From: Firm-04 sp045628085
Lineage (GTDB): Bacteria; Bacillota; Clostridia; Oscillospirales; Ruminococcaceae
Direction of reading: 5' to 3'
Assembly (NCBI GenBank): GCA_045628085.1
Contig: JAZQOZ010000125.1
Location: forward strand, 1 to 6,898
DNA length: 6,898 nt
The position numbers were made by a program, and so were the translations under genes. How positions within the stretch are numbered: position 1 is the first letter of the stretch; each line of letters opens with the position of its first letter. The notes under the pieces were generated by a model. It saw only the letters and a list, made by a program, of their open reading frames with translations. It was not told the origin of the DNA and searched no databases. Positions 1-5,426 of this stretch are shown piece after piece.

Positions 1-75
1 CGACATGGCTACGATCCGACTTCATGTTTTTTCTTTCAAAACGAATTAATTGCATATGTTAATCAAAAAAACAAC

Positions 76-127
76 AAAACCACTGTTTTCAGAACCGATT
101 CTGGTTCATATAACAGTGGTTTTTCTA
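76..127. terminator. Bidirectional intrinsic terminator, 12-bp stem
   Basis: A perfect 12-bp stem pairs AAAACCACTGTT (76-87) with AACAGTGGTTTT (112-123). A second small stem, GAACC/GGTTC (92-96/103-107), lies inside the loop. The plus-strand transcript ends in a U run at the stem base. The minus-strand transcript runs into a longer T-rich tract (rc of 62-79), so it could work in both directions. It sits about 27 bp after a possible TAA at 47-49 of a gene cut by the left edge. Confidence 0.7.
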
Positions 128-135
128 CAGGCTGT

Positions 136-164
136 GGCGGAGCAAATGCTCCGCCGTTATTTTG
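136..164 (+). terminator. GC-rich hairpin, probable intrinsic terminator
   Basis: A perfect 8-bp stem, GGCGGAGC (136-143) with GCTCCGCC (148-155), closes a 4-nt AAAT loop and is followed by GTTATTTT. It lies 12 bp after the preceding hairpin, so the two form a tandem pair for plus-strand transcription. The T tract is interrupted, so termination strength is uncertain. Confidence 0.55.
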
Positions 165-319
165 ACTTATTAAATCAGGATACTCTTATAATATTAACCA
201 ATGCTAACAAAATATTTTTGTGATACCGAAAAAAACACACTGACAGTCAATGGTAAAAAACGAAAAATTTCAAAATTGATGTATAATTGATGAACAAATC
301 CATTTTTGAGCATATAATC

Positions 320-370
320 AAAAAATATAACTGCTTGCAAGATGATACTAAATCTCTTCTGCGAGCAGTT
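320..370 (-). terminator. Hairpin with T-rich tail on the minus strand
   Basis: An 11-bp imperfect stem (one mismatch) pairs 360-370 with 329-339. In the minus-strand transcript it is followed by TATATTTTTT (rc of 319-328). The loop is about 20 nt, longer than usual for an intrinsic terminator. It could belong to a lost or decayed minus-strand gene. Confidence 0.4.
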
Positions 371-400
371 CTTTATAATCGTTATAAGCCTATATTCAGG

Positions 401-437
401 CAAAAATTAAAAGGACTATATTTTGCAATATAGTCCC
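401..437 (-). terminator. Perfect 10-bp hairpin with T-rich tail, minus strand
   Basis: GGACTATATT (413-422) pairs perfectly with AATATAGTCC (427-436) around a 4-nt loop. Read on the minus strand the stem is followed by TTTTAATTTTTG, an intrinsic-terminator layout. With the Nudix gene ending at 605 on the same strand, this is one candidate end point for its transcript, although it lies about 170 bp downstream. Such short perfect palindromes are also common at ends of decayed mobile elements. Confidence 0.5.
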
Positions 438-469
438 AAAAAGTTGGCTAAAGACTCCTATTTTGATAC

Positions 470-506
470 AATGCACCCTCTGTTATTTCGGAGGGTGCAT
501 TTTTTG
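470..506 (+). terminator. Intrinsic terminator (GAGGGTGCA stem plus T run), plus strand
   Basis: AATGCACCCTC (470-480) pairs with GAGGGTGCATT (491-501), and two further pairs (one wobble) extend the stem towards a short loop. A T run directly follows on the plus strand (500-505). This is a textbook intrinsic terminator, yet no plus-strand gene lies immediately upstream in the window. A third copy of the GAGGGTGCA arm is at 544-552. Confidence 0.65.
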
Positions 507-604
507 TTGGGATAAAAGCTATCGTTTCTTATTGAAAATCGGAGAGGGTGCAAATTGCAGTATGGGTATGTAGCCTTGTAGTTGACAAGTGCTTTGTGTG
601 TTAA

Positions 605-1051
605 TCAGTGATCTTCATGGATTCCATGGCCATATCCCTCACGCTCATTCCACCACTCATGATGATGATACCCAGGCTGACCGGAAACAGGCGAAACGAT
701 ATCAAGTCTTGTCATATGACCGTCATCGCCATACAACGCTTTGCCACTGTGTTCGTAATGTCCGTCCGATAATACAAGATTTCCCTCAACAACTTGTGCC
801 CAGAAGCAATCCATATGCAAGTGAAAATCCGGATAGTCATACTCAACGGTCATGAGTTTTTCACCGACTTCGATCACCGTATCCAGTTCTTCCATTATTT
901 CCCTTTTTAGAGCGTCTTGCGGGGATTCACCGGGCTCTATTTTCCCGCCGGGATATTCCCAGCCGTCTTTATAAGGGCCATATCCGCGCTGTGTTGCAAA
1001 AATACGCTCACCGTCACGGATTATAGCCGCAGCTACATTGATTGTTTTCAT
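605..1051 (-). CDS. Nudix hydrolase, (d)NTP pyrophosphohydrolase type, with atypical C-terminus
   Basis: This is a 148-residue cytosolic protein. The Nudix box spans residues 36-58: G36, E42, R50-E51 and E54-E55 are in place, with D57 where the consensus has Gly, a variant I recall as common in clostridial MutT/NudG-like proteins (REIxEELD). The N-terminal pattern of MKTINVAAAI, ATQRGYG and DGWEYPGGK fits enzymes hydrolysing oxidised or non-canonical nucleoside triphosphates (8-oxo-dGTP, CTP type) to the monophosphate and pyrophosphate. The start is supported by GGTGATC, complementary to the 16S 3' end, about 6 bases upstream. Residues 1-94 follow the family. From about residue 95 the expected EHxAxxWL...WLPAD end is missing, replaced by about 54 His-rich residues ending HGIHEDH. 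It is monocistronic with its own promoter. The exact substrate cannot be told from sequence. Confidence 0.85.
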   Translation of the reverse strand: MKTINVAAAIIRDGERIFATQRGYGPYKDGWEYPGGKIEPGESPQDALKREIMEELDTVIEVGEKLMTVEYDYPDFHLHMDCFWAQVVEGNLVLSDGHYEHSGKALYGDDGHMTRLDIVSPVSGQPGYHHHEWWNEREGYGHGIHEDH

Positions 1052-1052
1052 G

Positions 1053-1060
1053 AATGATCA
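1053..1060 (-). promoter_or_regulatory. Shine-Dalgarno site of the Nudix gene
   Basis: The minus strand reads GGGTGATC a few bases before the ATG at 1051. GGTGATC matches the less-used 3' half of the AGGAGGTGATC complement of 16S rRNA. The TGA inside this site is also the stop of the short leader frame at 1058-1117, a geometry that could allow translational coupling. Confidence 0.5.
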
Positions 1061-1117
1061 CCCATTTGCTGGCAATTTGGAATCAAAGATAATGTCTTCA
1101 GGTACTGTTTCCTCCAT
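1058..1117 (-). other. Possible 19-codon leader ORF upstream of the Nudix gene
   Basis: In the 5' leader of the Nudix transcript an ATG at 1117 opens a 19-residue frame beginning MEETVPEDII and ending at a TGA inside the Nudix ribosome site. It is unusually acidic at the N-terminus. No Shine-Dalgarno precedes it, and the frame stays open upstream of the ATG, so it may equally be the decayed end of an older gene. I recognise no family. Confidence 0.2.
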
Positions 1118-1147
1118 CGAAATCCAGAACCGTTGACGTATATCATA

Positions 1148-1176
1148 AGTATAGCACAAATTTCAATCAATTACAA
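1148..1176 (-). promoter_or_regulatory. Sigma-A-type promoter of the Nudix gene
   Basis: On the minus strand there is a -35 TTGTAA (1176-1171), a 17-bp spacer and a -10 TATACT (1153-1148) preceded by TG one base upstream, making an extended -10. Transcription would start near 1140 and leave a leader of about 90 nt before the ATG at 1051. Spacing and the extended -10 make this the best promoter in the window. I see no clear operator beside it. Confidence 0.7.
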
Positions 1177-1337
1177 TCGGTAGTCATAAATTGGTTATAA
1201 TAACCGAAATGCTGATAAACTCAGTTGGCAGATTGTTAAATATGTAGCAGAGCGGTAGCGGTTATTGTTGGTTTCGTTGTAGTCTTTCATAATTCGATCA
1301 AACGGGAGTGTATCCTGATGCAAACAACGCATCCTCC

Positions 1338-1552
1338 TTGTTACAGCGAAAAATCGGATTTCTAGCTTCCTATCACAGTATTGTGATGCACGATTTCTGG
1401 GCATCATATTTCAAGACGACCGGATTCAAACATGCCATATGTTGTGCGCATCTTCTGCGTGAGCTGACAGGCATTTTGGAGAATCATCCGAAGCATGCAT
1501 GGGCAAAGGAATTGTACTGTGAACTGCTGTCTATGTACCGCGCGGCAGTTTA
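1338..1552 (+). pseudogene. IS66-family transposase fragment
   Basis: The plus-strand frame encodes a stretch characteristic of the catalytic core of IS66 (TnpC) transposases. It starts near KIGFLASYHSIV, continues with HDFWASYFK, then AICCAHLLRELTG and ENHPKHAWAKE. In the family the HD(C/F)W segment carries a catalytic Asp, followed by the CAHLLRELTG block. Only about 65-70 residues of a protein usually near 450-550 residues remain. The N-terminal helix-turn-helix, zinc-finger and linker regions and the C-terminal Glu region are absent. Family similarity stops near RAA (about 1546), where the frame runs into low-quality hydrophobic sequence. No tnpA or tnpB partner and no recognisable IS66 terminal repeats are nearby, so this is a dead remnant. 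The left boundary is approximate. Confidence 0.8.
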
Positions 1553-1591
1553 TTTATCAGCATCTTTCCTTTTTCACCTTTTGCTGATAAA
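1553..1591. repeat. Perfect 10-bp inverted repeat TTTATCAGCA / TGCTGATAAA
   Basis: TTTATCAGCA (1553-1562) and TGCTGATAAA (1582-1591) are exact reverse complements around a 19-nt pyrimidine-rich loop. A further direct copy, ATGCTGATAAA, lies at 1209-1219 on the other side of the IS66 remnant. It is inverted relative to 1553-1563 with 11 matching bases. The repeat begins just where transposase similarity stops, so it may mark a junction. There is no T run that would make it a clear terminator. Confidence 0.5.
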
Positions 1592-1618
1592 GCTATGTAG
1601 TTCGGGAATTAAGCGTAG

Positions 1619-1654
1619 TATAAAATCGCTGTCAGAATAATCTCCGACAGCGAT
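1619..1654 (-). terminator. Intrinsic terminator of the biosynthetic operon
   Basis: Read on the minus strand, a 9-bp perfect stem ATCGCTGTC/GACAGCGAT (1654-1646 with 1633-1625) surrounds a 12-nt loop with two further possible pairs. It is followed by TTTTATA. It starts 29 bp after the stop of the phosphopantetheinyl transferase gene (1683), where the end of the operon transcript is expected. Confidence 0.75.
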
Positions 1655-1682
1655 AAAAACTGATATGTGCGCAATCCGTCAG

Positions 1683-2318
1683 TCACGGAATAAAATCAAA
1701 TTGATGAACATTCGGCGCTTCCGCTGTATGAAATGCCGCAGACAAGATATAATCCTGCGCAAATCGCTGCTGCCATACAAACAACTCAGCGTTTTCGTGC
1801 TGTATCCTGCGCATTTCTCCAAAGGAACCGAGCCCGCCGACCGTGGGAACCGTTCGCAGAAATCCCGCGCCAGTACATTTGCTGACAGCCTCCTTTGCCG
1901 ACCATAGCCGCAGCGCCTGCTCCGGTGAAGAACAGTACCGGATCTCATCGTCTGTCATGAACAGATGCCAGCTTTCCGGCGGAAGACACGTCGGTTCCTG
2001 AATGTCTGCGCCGACGGGCAATTCATCCACCGCGCACACAACAAATCTGCCGGAATGGGAAATATTGAAATGAAACGCCGGATGCTCTTTGAAATACGGC
2101 TTTCCAAATGCGCCGCGGGAAACAGTCAGCGGCAGAGCCTCCGGAATCCCCAGAAGTTCCGCCGCCATGACAAGTCCCGCCTGATGCTGCAGACGGTCTG
2201 CCGGCTGTCTGTAACGGATCGGCTGCGTCTCATTTATTCTGCAAAACCGCTCACAAATCAGCGCAGCCGCTGCCGCATCCATACGTTCTGTATCCGCAAA
2301 CCAGATCCTGACTGCCAT
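1683..2318 (-). CDS. Sfp-type 4'-phosphopantetheinyl transferase
   Basis: This 211-residue enzyme moves the phosphopantetheine arm of coenzyme A onto a serine of carrier domains, turning apo-NRPS/PKS into the active holo form. Family motifs are GKPYF (72-76), FNISHSG (84-90), VGADIQ (102-107, with metal-binding D105) and the WSAKEAVSKCTGAG block (139-152; W139, K142-E143, K147), placing it in the W/KEA branch. Length is close to Sfp (about 224). One oddity is Q107, where Sfp has a magnesium-binding Glu; this position varies in the family, so activity is still likely. The ATG overlaps the permease stop as TGATG, with GGTGGAG only 2 bases before it, suggesting coupled translation. The frame is open upstream, but that part only overlaps the permease in another frame. 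As last gene of the operon it probably activates the upstream reductase-ended megasynthase. Confidence 0.92.
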   Translation of the reverse strand: MAVRIWFADTERMDAAAAALICERFCRINETQPIRYRQPADRLQHQAGLVMAAELLGIPEALPLTVSRGAFGKPYFKEHPAFHFNISHSGRFVVCAVDELPVGADIQEPTCLPPESWHLFMTDDEIRYCSSPEQALRLWSAKEAVSKCTGAGFLRTVPTVGGLGSFGEMRRIQHENAELFVWQQRFAQDYILSAAFHTAEAPNVHQFDFIP

Positions 2319-4642
2319 CACTCCACCGATTTCAGCGCCTCGACCATATCCAGCCGCTTGATTTTGGATACAACGATCAGATTCACTGCAAAAGCGCAGA
2401 TCAATGTCGCAGCGATCACAGCCGCCAGATAATACCACGCAATATGCGGGTAATAATCAAAGCTTGTTGTGGAAACGGTTCCGACGTACAGATTCAGGAA
2501 CCATTTGCCGAGCGGCACACCGATCAGAATGCCCAGAACGCTGGTGAAAACCGTGTCCTTCATGATGATGCCCTTGATCTCGCTGTTTTCAAAGCCCAGC
2601 ACCTTCAGCGTGGAATACTCCCGCATGCGTTCCGTGAAGTTCAGAATGCCCAGATTGAACAGGATGATGATGCTCAGCACAATGCCCGCCATAATCAGCA
2701 AAATCACGATCATCATGGCACTGTCCAGCACCGTTTCTGCGCTTTTGTACTGCTCATCCAGCGAGGTCACTTCGCTGACGCCGTCCATATCGCGGATCTC
2801 ATCCATATCCGACGCATTCGTGAAGATGCAGTTCGTTTCATAGCTGTATCCCAGACTGCGGAAGCATTCCTCCGATACCACAATGCCCTGCGGCGCCGGC
2901 ATGTAGACAATATCCGTGATCACCGCATTCTGATATCTGTTGTCTCCCGCCAGCTTCATCTTCACGGTCTGCCCCTTGGAGATGGACAGTTCCTCTGCCA
3001 GCTTGCTCGAAATCAGCACTGCATCCTCATCCAGCACGATCTGCTCATCCTGATTCAGGATATCACGGTAAAACGAAACATAATACCCTTTCTCGATTGC
3101 CGTGATCGTACTCGGATACACGGTGTCTGCTGTTTTCAGCTGAATGATCCGCTCACTTGCAGTCTGGATATCGCCCTGCAGTTCCTTGTCAATGTCGTCA
3201 ATCAGCTTCGGATCCGCATCGTCGTTCAGCACGATCTTGTTCTGATACTGATATTGTGTGCCGTACAGATAATGATTGGCGTAGTTCAGCGAATCGTACA
3301 GCCCGATGCTCGCCATCATCATGACAAGGCAGCCTGCAACGCCGATCACGCCGACAGCCGTCCGCATTTTGTTGCGGAAGATATACCGGAGCGACCATTT
3401 CCACTCAAACGGCAGCGAGCTTTCCCGATGCTCTCCCTGCTGTTCCTTGACGATAATCTGCTTGTTCCGCATGGCTTCTGCCGGAACCAGATGAATGCTT
3501 TCATGGCATGCAAGGATCGTGATAAACGTACAGGTCAGCACGGTGATCAGAATGATCGCCAGTGAGATCTCGGAGTTTTCGCCCGACCATTCTGGCAGCG
3601 TGTAAAAAGCCTTCTGCACCGTGATCAGCAGCGGCGTGATCACGCGCGGTCCCAGCAGAAAACCGAGTCCGGCACCGATGCCGCTGATAAAGAAGCCGTA
3701 AAACGCAAAGTGAAAGAGGATCTGCATATCCGTAAAGCCGAGGGCTTTAAGCGTACCGATCTGCGTCCGCTGTGTTTCAACCAGACGCTTCATCGTTGTC
3801 TGCATAGACAGCAGCGACAGCAGAATGAAGAGCGCAGAAAACATAAAGGACATGCTTCTGAGCTGCGTGATCTGCGAAGTGAACGCCTGCACGCCGACAT
3901 AATTGCTGCGGTCATAGGAAATGATGTAATGCTCCTCCAGAATGTCCGGAAGATCATGGATCAGCTTGTCTGCACCGTCCTCTGTGATCAGCTTGCAGAC
4001 ATTATAGCGGATGCCGCCGAGAAACGCTTTTGCGCCGTCCTCATTGATATAGCAGTAGCCGTACATTTCATGATCCGGATTGATCGTGGTCTTGCTGCCC
4101 GTATAGCTGGTGTATTCCGCACTGATCACTGTGCCTTCGATCCGGAATTCCCGCTCTGCGCCCATATACCGCAGCGTCACGGTGTCACCGACGGCAAGGT
4201 TATGCGCATCTGCGTAATTGTCATCCAGCCAGCAGAGCGCATCGCCGTCCTCCGAGAATTCCTCTCCGGCGGTCAGATGCGGACGGTTCATCTCCGTGTC
4301 CGAAAACGTATTCAGCTGGAGATGATAGGTTTCCTCGTCCTCATCCTCATCTGTTCCGACAGCGTGAATGCAGTCGATCTGCATGGAGAGCAACGCCTGC
4401 TTCACATAGTCCAGATCCTCGATGTCCTCCAGATGCTCCTCCGTCAGATCACTGCCGAACACCCAGTCTGTCACAGCATCCGACTGCTCATAAAATGCTG
4501 CGGAGTTCTTGTCCATGCCAAGCCAGACGCCCTCGATTCCGGCATAGATCATAATGCCCAGCAGCGCCATCAGAAACACGGATGCAAACTGCACGCTGTT
4601 GTTCCGGATGTCGCGCAGCATCTTTTTAAACAGTGACAGCAA
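2318..4642 (-). CDS. ABC transporter permease, double FtsX-domain (MacB-like)
   Basis: This 774-residue membrane protein has eight likely transmembrane helices: near 18-38, then a first FtsX triplet near 264-281, 308-335 and 358-379, a fifth at 428-447, and a second triplet at 640-666, 695-717 and 736-758. Two extracytoplasmic domains (about 40-260 and 450-638) separate them. Each FtsX domain carries the same coupling segment after its first helix: QIGTLKALGF (294-303) and EYSTLKVLGF (675-684). The first outer domain has an acidic run at 98-104. Two-FtsX permeases paired with one ATPase export peptides, lipids or antibiotics, or sense envelope stress. The proposed start is TTG at 4642, right after the ATPase stop, with AAGGTGG eight bases before it; the next ATG (4621) would drop seven residues. 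Its place between biosynthetic genes suggests export of, or immunity to, the product (inference). Confidence 0.9.
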   Translation of the reverse strand: MLSLFKKMLRDIRNNSVQFASVFLMALLGIMIYAGIEGVWLGMDKNSAAFYEQSDAVTDWVFGSDLTEEHLEDIEDLDYVKQALLSMQIDCIHAVGTDEDEDEETYHLQLNTFSDTEMNRPHLTAGEEFSEDGDALCWLDDNYADAHNLAVGDTVTLRYMGAEREFRIEGTVISAEYTSYTGSKTTINPDHEMYGYCYINEDGAKAFLGGIRYNVCKLITEDGADKLIHDLPDILEEHYIISYDRSNYVGVQAFTSQITQLRSMSFMFSALFILLSLLSMQTTMKRLVETQRTQIGTLKALGFTDMQILFHFAFYGFFISGIGAGLGFLLGPRVITPLLITVQKAFYTLPEWSGENSEISLAIILITVLTCTFITILACHESIHLVPAEAMRNKQIIVKEQQGEHRESSLPFEWKWSLRYIFRNKMRTAVGVIGVAGCLVMMMASIGLYDSLNYANHYLYGTQYQYQNKIVLNDDADPKLIDDIDKELQGDIQTASERIIQLKTADTVYPSTITAIEKGYYVSFYRDILNQDEQIVLDEDAVLISSKLAEELSISKGQTVKMKLAGDNRYQNAVITDIVYMPAPQGIVVSEECFRSLGYSYETNCIFTNASDMDEIRDMDGVSEVTSLDEQYKSAETVLDSAMMIVILLIMAGIVLSIIILFNLGILNFTERMREYSTLKVLGFENSEIKGIIMKDTVFTSVLGILIGVPLGKWFLNLYVGTVSTTSFDYYPHIAWYYLAAVIAATLICAFAVNLIVVSKIKRLDMVEALKSVE

Positions 4643-5344
4643 TTACCACACCACCTTTTCCACCGGCAGCGGGTTCTTGTTTTTCTTCTGCTCAACGATA
4701 TGCCCGTCCTTCATGCGGATCACCTTGTCTGCCATTTCCGCAATCGCTGCATTGTGCGTCACGATGATAACCGTTTTCTTCTGTTCCCAGCTCATTTTCT
4801 GCAAAAGCTCCAGGATCATCCGTCCGGTCTCGCTGTCCAGTGCGCCGGTCGGCTCATCACACAGCAGCACCTTCGGATTCTTGCAGATCGCCCTTGCGAT
4901 CGACACGCGCTGCAGCTCACCGCCGGACATATTGGACGGGAAATGCCGCCGCCGCTTTTCCAGTCCGACCGCTTTCAGTGCATCCAGCGCGTTCATCGGT
5001 TCTCTGCCGAGTCTGCGGGACACATCCACGTTTTCGTATGCATTGAGCGTCGGGATCAGATTATAAAACTGAAACACAAAGCCGACATCCTCACGGCGGT
5101 AATAGGTCAGCTTTCTGTCCGAATACTGCGTGATATCGTCTCCGTCAATGATGATTTTGCCGCCTGTGGCACGGTCCATGCCGCCGAGCAGATTCAGTGT
5201 CGTGCTTTTTCCGGAACCGCTCGGTCCAAGGATCACCGTCAGCTTTCCCTCATCAATATCAAAGCTGATATGGTCCACAGCCTTGACTGCGCTTTTTCCG
5301 ACCTTGTATTCCTTCAGCACATTTTCAAAACGGATCAATCCCAT
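4643..5344 (-). CDS. ABC transporter ATP-binding protein (LolD/MacB type)
   Basis: This 233-residue cytoplasmic ATPase powers the permease encoded directly after it. All motifs are intact: Walker A GPSGSGKST (40-48), Q-loop glutamine 92 in FVFQFYNLIP, signature MSGGELQR (139-146), Walker B VLLCDEP (159-165), D-loop GALD (167-170) and switch histidine 197 in IVTHN. The pattern matches the LolD/MacB/FtsE-like branch normally paired with FtsX-domain permeases. The start is ATG 5344 because GGGAGG lies ten bases upstream; the reading frame is open for 56 more codons upstream, but that stretch crosses a hairpin and the end of the cupin gene and has no family similarity. The signature begins with M instead of L, a mild variant. 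The stop is immediately followed by the permease start. Confidence 0.93.
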   Translation of the reverse strand: MGLIRFENVLKEYKVGKSAVKAVDHISFDIDEGKLTVILGPSGSGKSTTLNLLGGMDRATGGKIIIDGDDITQYSDRKLTYYRREDVGFVFQFYNLIPTLNAYENVDVSRRLGREPMNALDALKAVGLEKRRRHFPSNMSGGELQRVSIARAICKNPKVLLCDEPTGALDSETGRMILELLQKMSWEQKKTVIIVTHNAAIAEMADKVIRMKDGHIVEQKKNKNPLPVEKVVW

Positions 5345-5354
5345 GTCCGTATTT

Positions 5355-5360
5355 CCTCCC
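5355..5360 (-). promoter_or_regulatory. Ribosome binding site fixing the ATPase start
   Basis: The minus strand reads GGGAGG ten bases before ATG 5344. It is the only strong Shine-Dalgarno in the 82-bp gap and is what rules out the longer upstream reading frame for the ATPase. Confidence 0.75.
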
Positions 5361-5377
5361 TGTTGTTTTGATGTTCT

Positions 5378-5413
5378 GATGCACGCCGGAAGCATTTGGT
5401 TCCGGCATGCACC
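5378..5413 (-). promoter_or_regulatory. Strong intercistronic RNA hairpin between cupin and ABC genes
   Basis: In the minus-strand transcript GGTGCATGCCGGAA (5413-5400) pairs along 14 bp with TTCCGGCGTGCATC (5391-5378), with two G-U wobbles and an 8-nt loop. It occupies nearly half of the only real gap in the operon, 13 bases after the cupin stop and 17 bases before the ATPase ribosome site. No T run follows (the next bases are AGAACATC), so it is not a standard terminator. A role in RNA processing, stability or partial attenuation between synthase and exporter genes is inferred. Confidence 0.55.
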
Positions 5414-5426
5414 GTGTGCAGATTGT

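Larger units (their letters stand above)
1..604. other. Gene-poor, AT-rich intergenic stretch with several hairpins
   Basis: I see no convincing gene here. It contains at least five stem-loops, listed separately, pointing in both directions. From the left edge, the frame starting at base 2 is open for 15 codons to a TAA at 47-49, just before the first hairpin. This could be the last residues of a plus-strand gene whose body lies outside the window, but it is too short to identify. A 69-codon minus-strand frame at 194-403 has low-complexity, AT-driven composition and no recognisable domain, so I do not call it. The density of inverted repeats without genes suggests an old insertion or deletion scar. 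Confidence 0.6.
1052..1682. other. 631-bp gap between Nudix gene and biosynthetic operon, with transposon debris
   Basis: From left to right this holds the Nudix leader and promoter (1052-1176), a short palindrome GGTTATaATAACC (1192-1204), an IS66 transposase remnant (about 1340-1550), three copies of TGCTGATAAA (1210-1219, inverted at 1553-1562, and 1582-1591) and the terminator of the minus-strand operon (1625-1654). No intact gene is seen. Open frames on the minus strand here are antisense shadows of the transposase remnant. Confidence 0.6.

Noticed and set aside
1..165. 54-codon open frame from the left edge on the plus strand
   Set aside because: It runs straight through two terminator hairpins and its residues look like translated repeats. 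The alternative frame with TAA at 47-49, just before the terminator, is a more natural gene end, although it is too short to identify.
348..389. Minus-strand AYNDYKELLAEEI then stop, resembling the natural end of a helical protein, followed by a hairpin with a T run
   Set aside because: The frame is closed by a TAG directly upstream, leaving only 13 codons. It could be the tail of a deleted gene but cannot be supported.
194..403. 69-codon minus-strand frame
   Set aside because: AT-driven composition, no ribosome site, no domain, and it contains a hairpin. Probably chance.
2319..2438. 40-residue N-terminal extension of the phosphopantetheinyl transferase
   Set aside because: Cys/Arg-rich out-of-frame reading of the permease C-terminus. 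The Sfp fold begins at MAVRIWFADT.
2444..3565. Long plus-strand open frame of 373 codons
   Set aside because: It is antisense to the ABC permease, with Ile/His/Gln-rich composition typical of the complement of a GC-rich gene. The permease has clear family features. The long plus-strand frame at 3710-4636 is rejected for the same reason.
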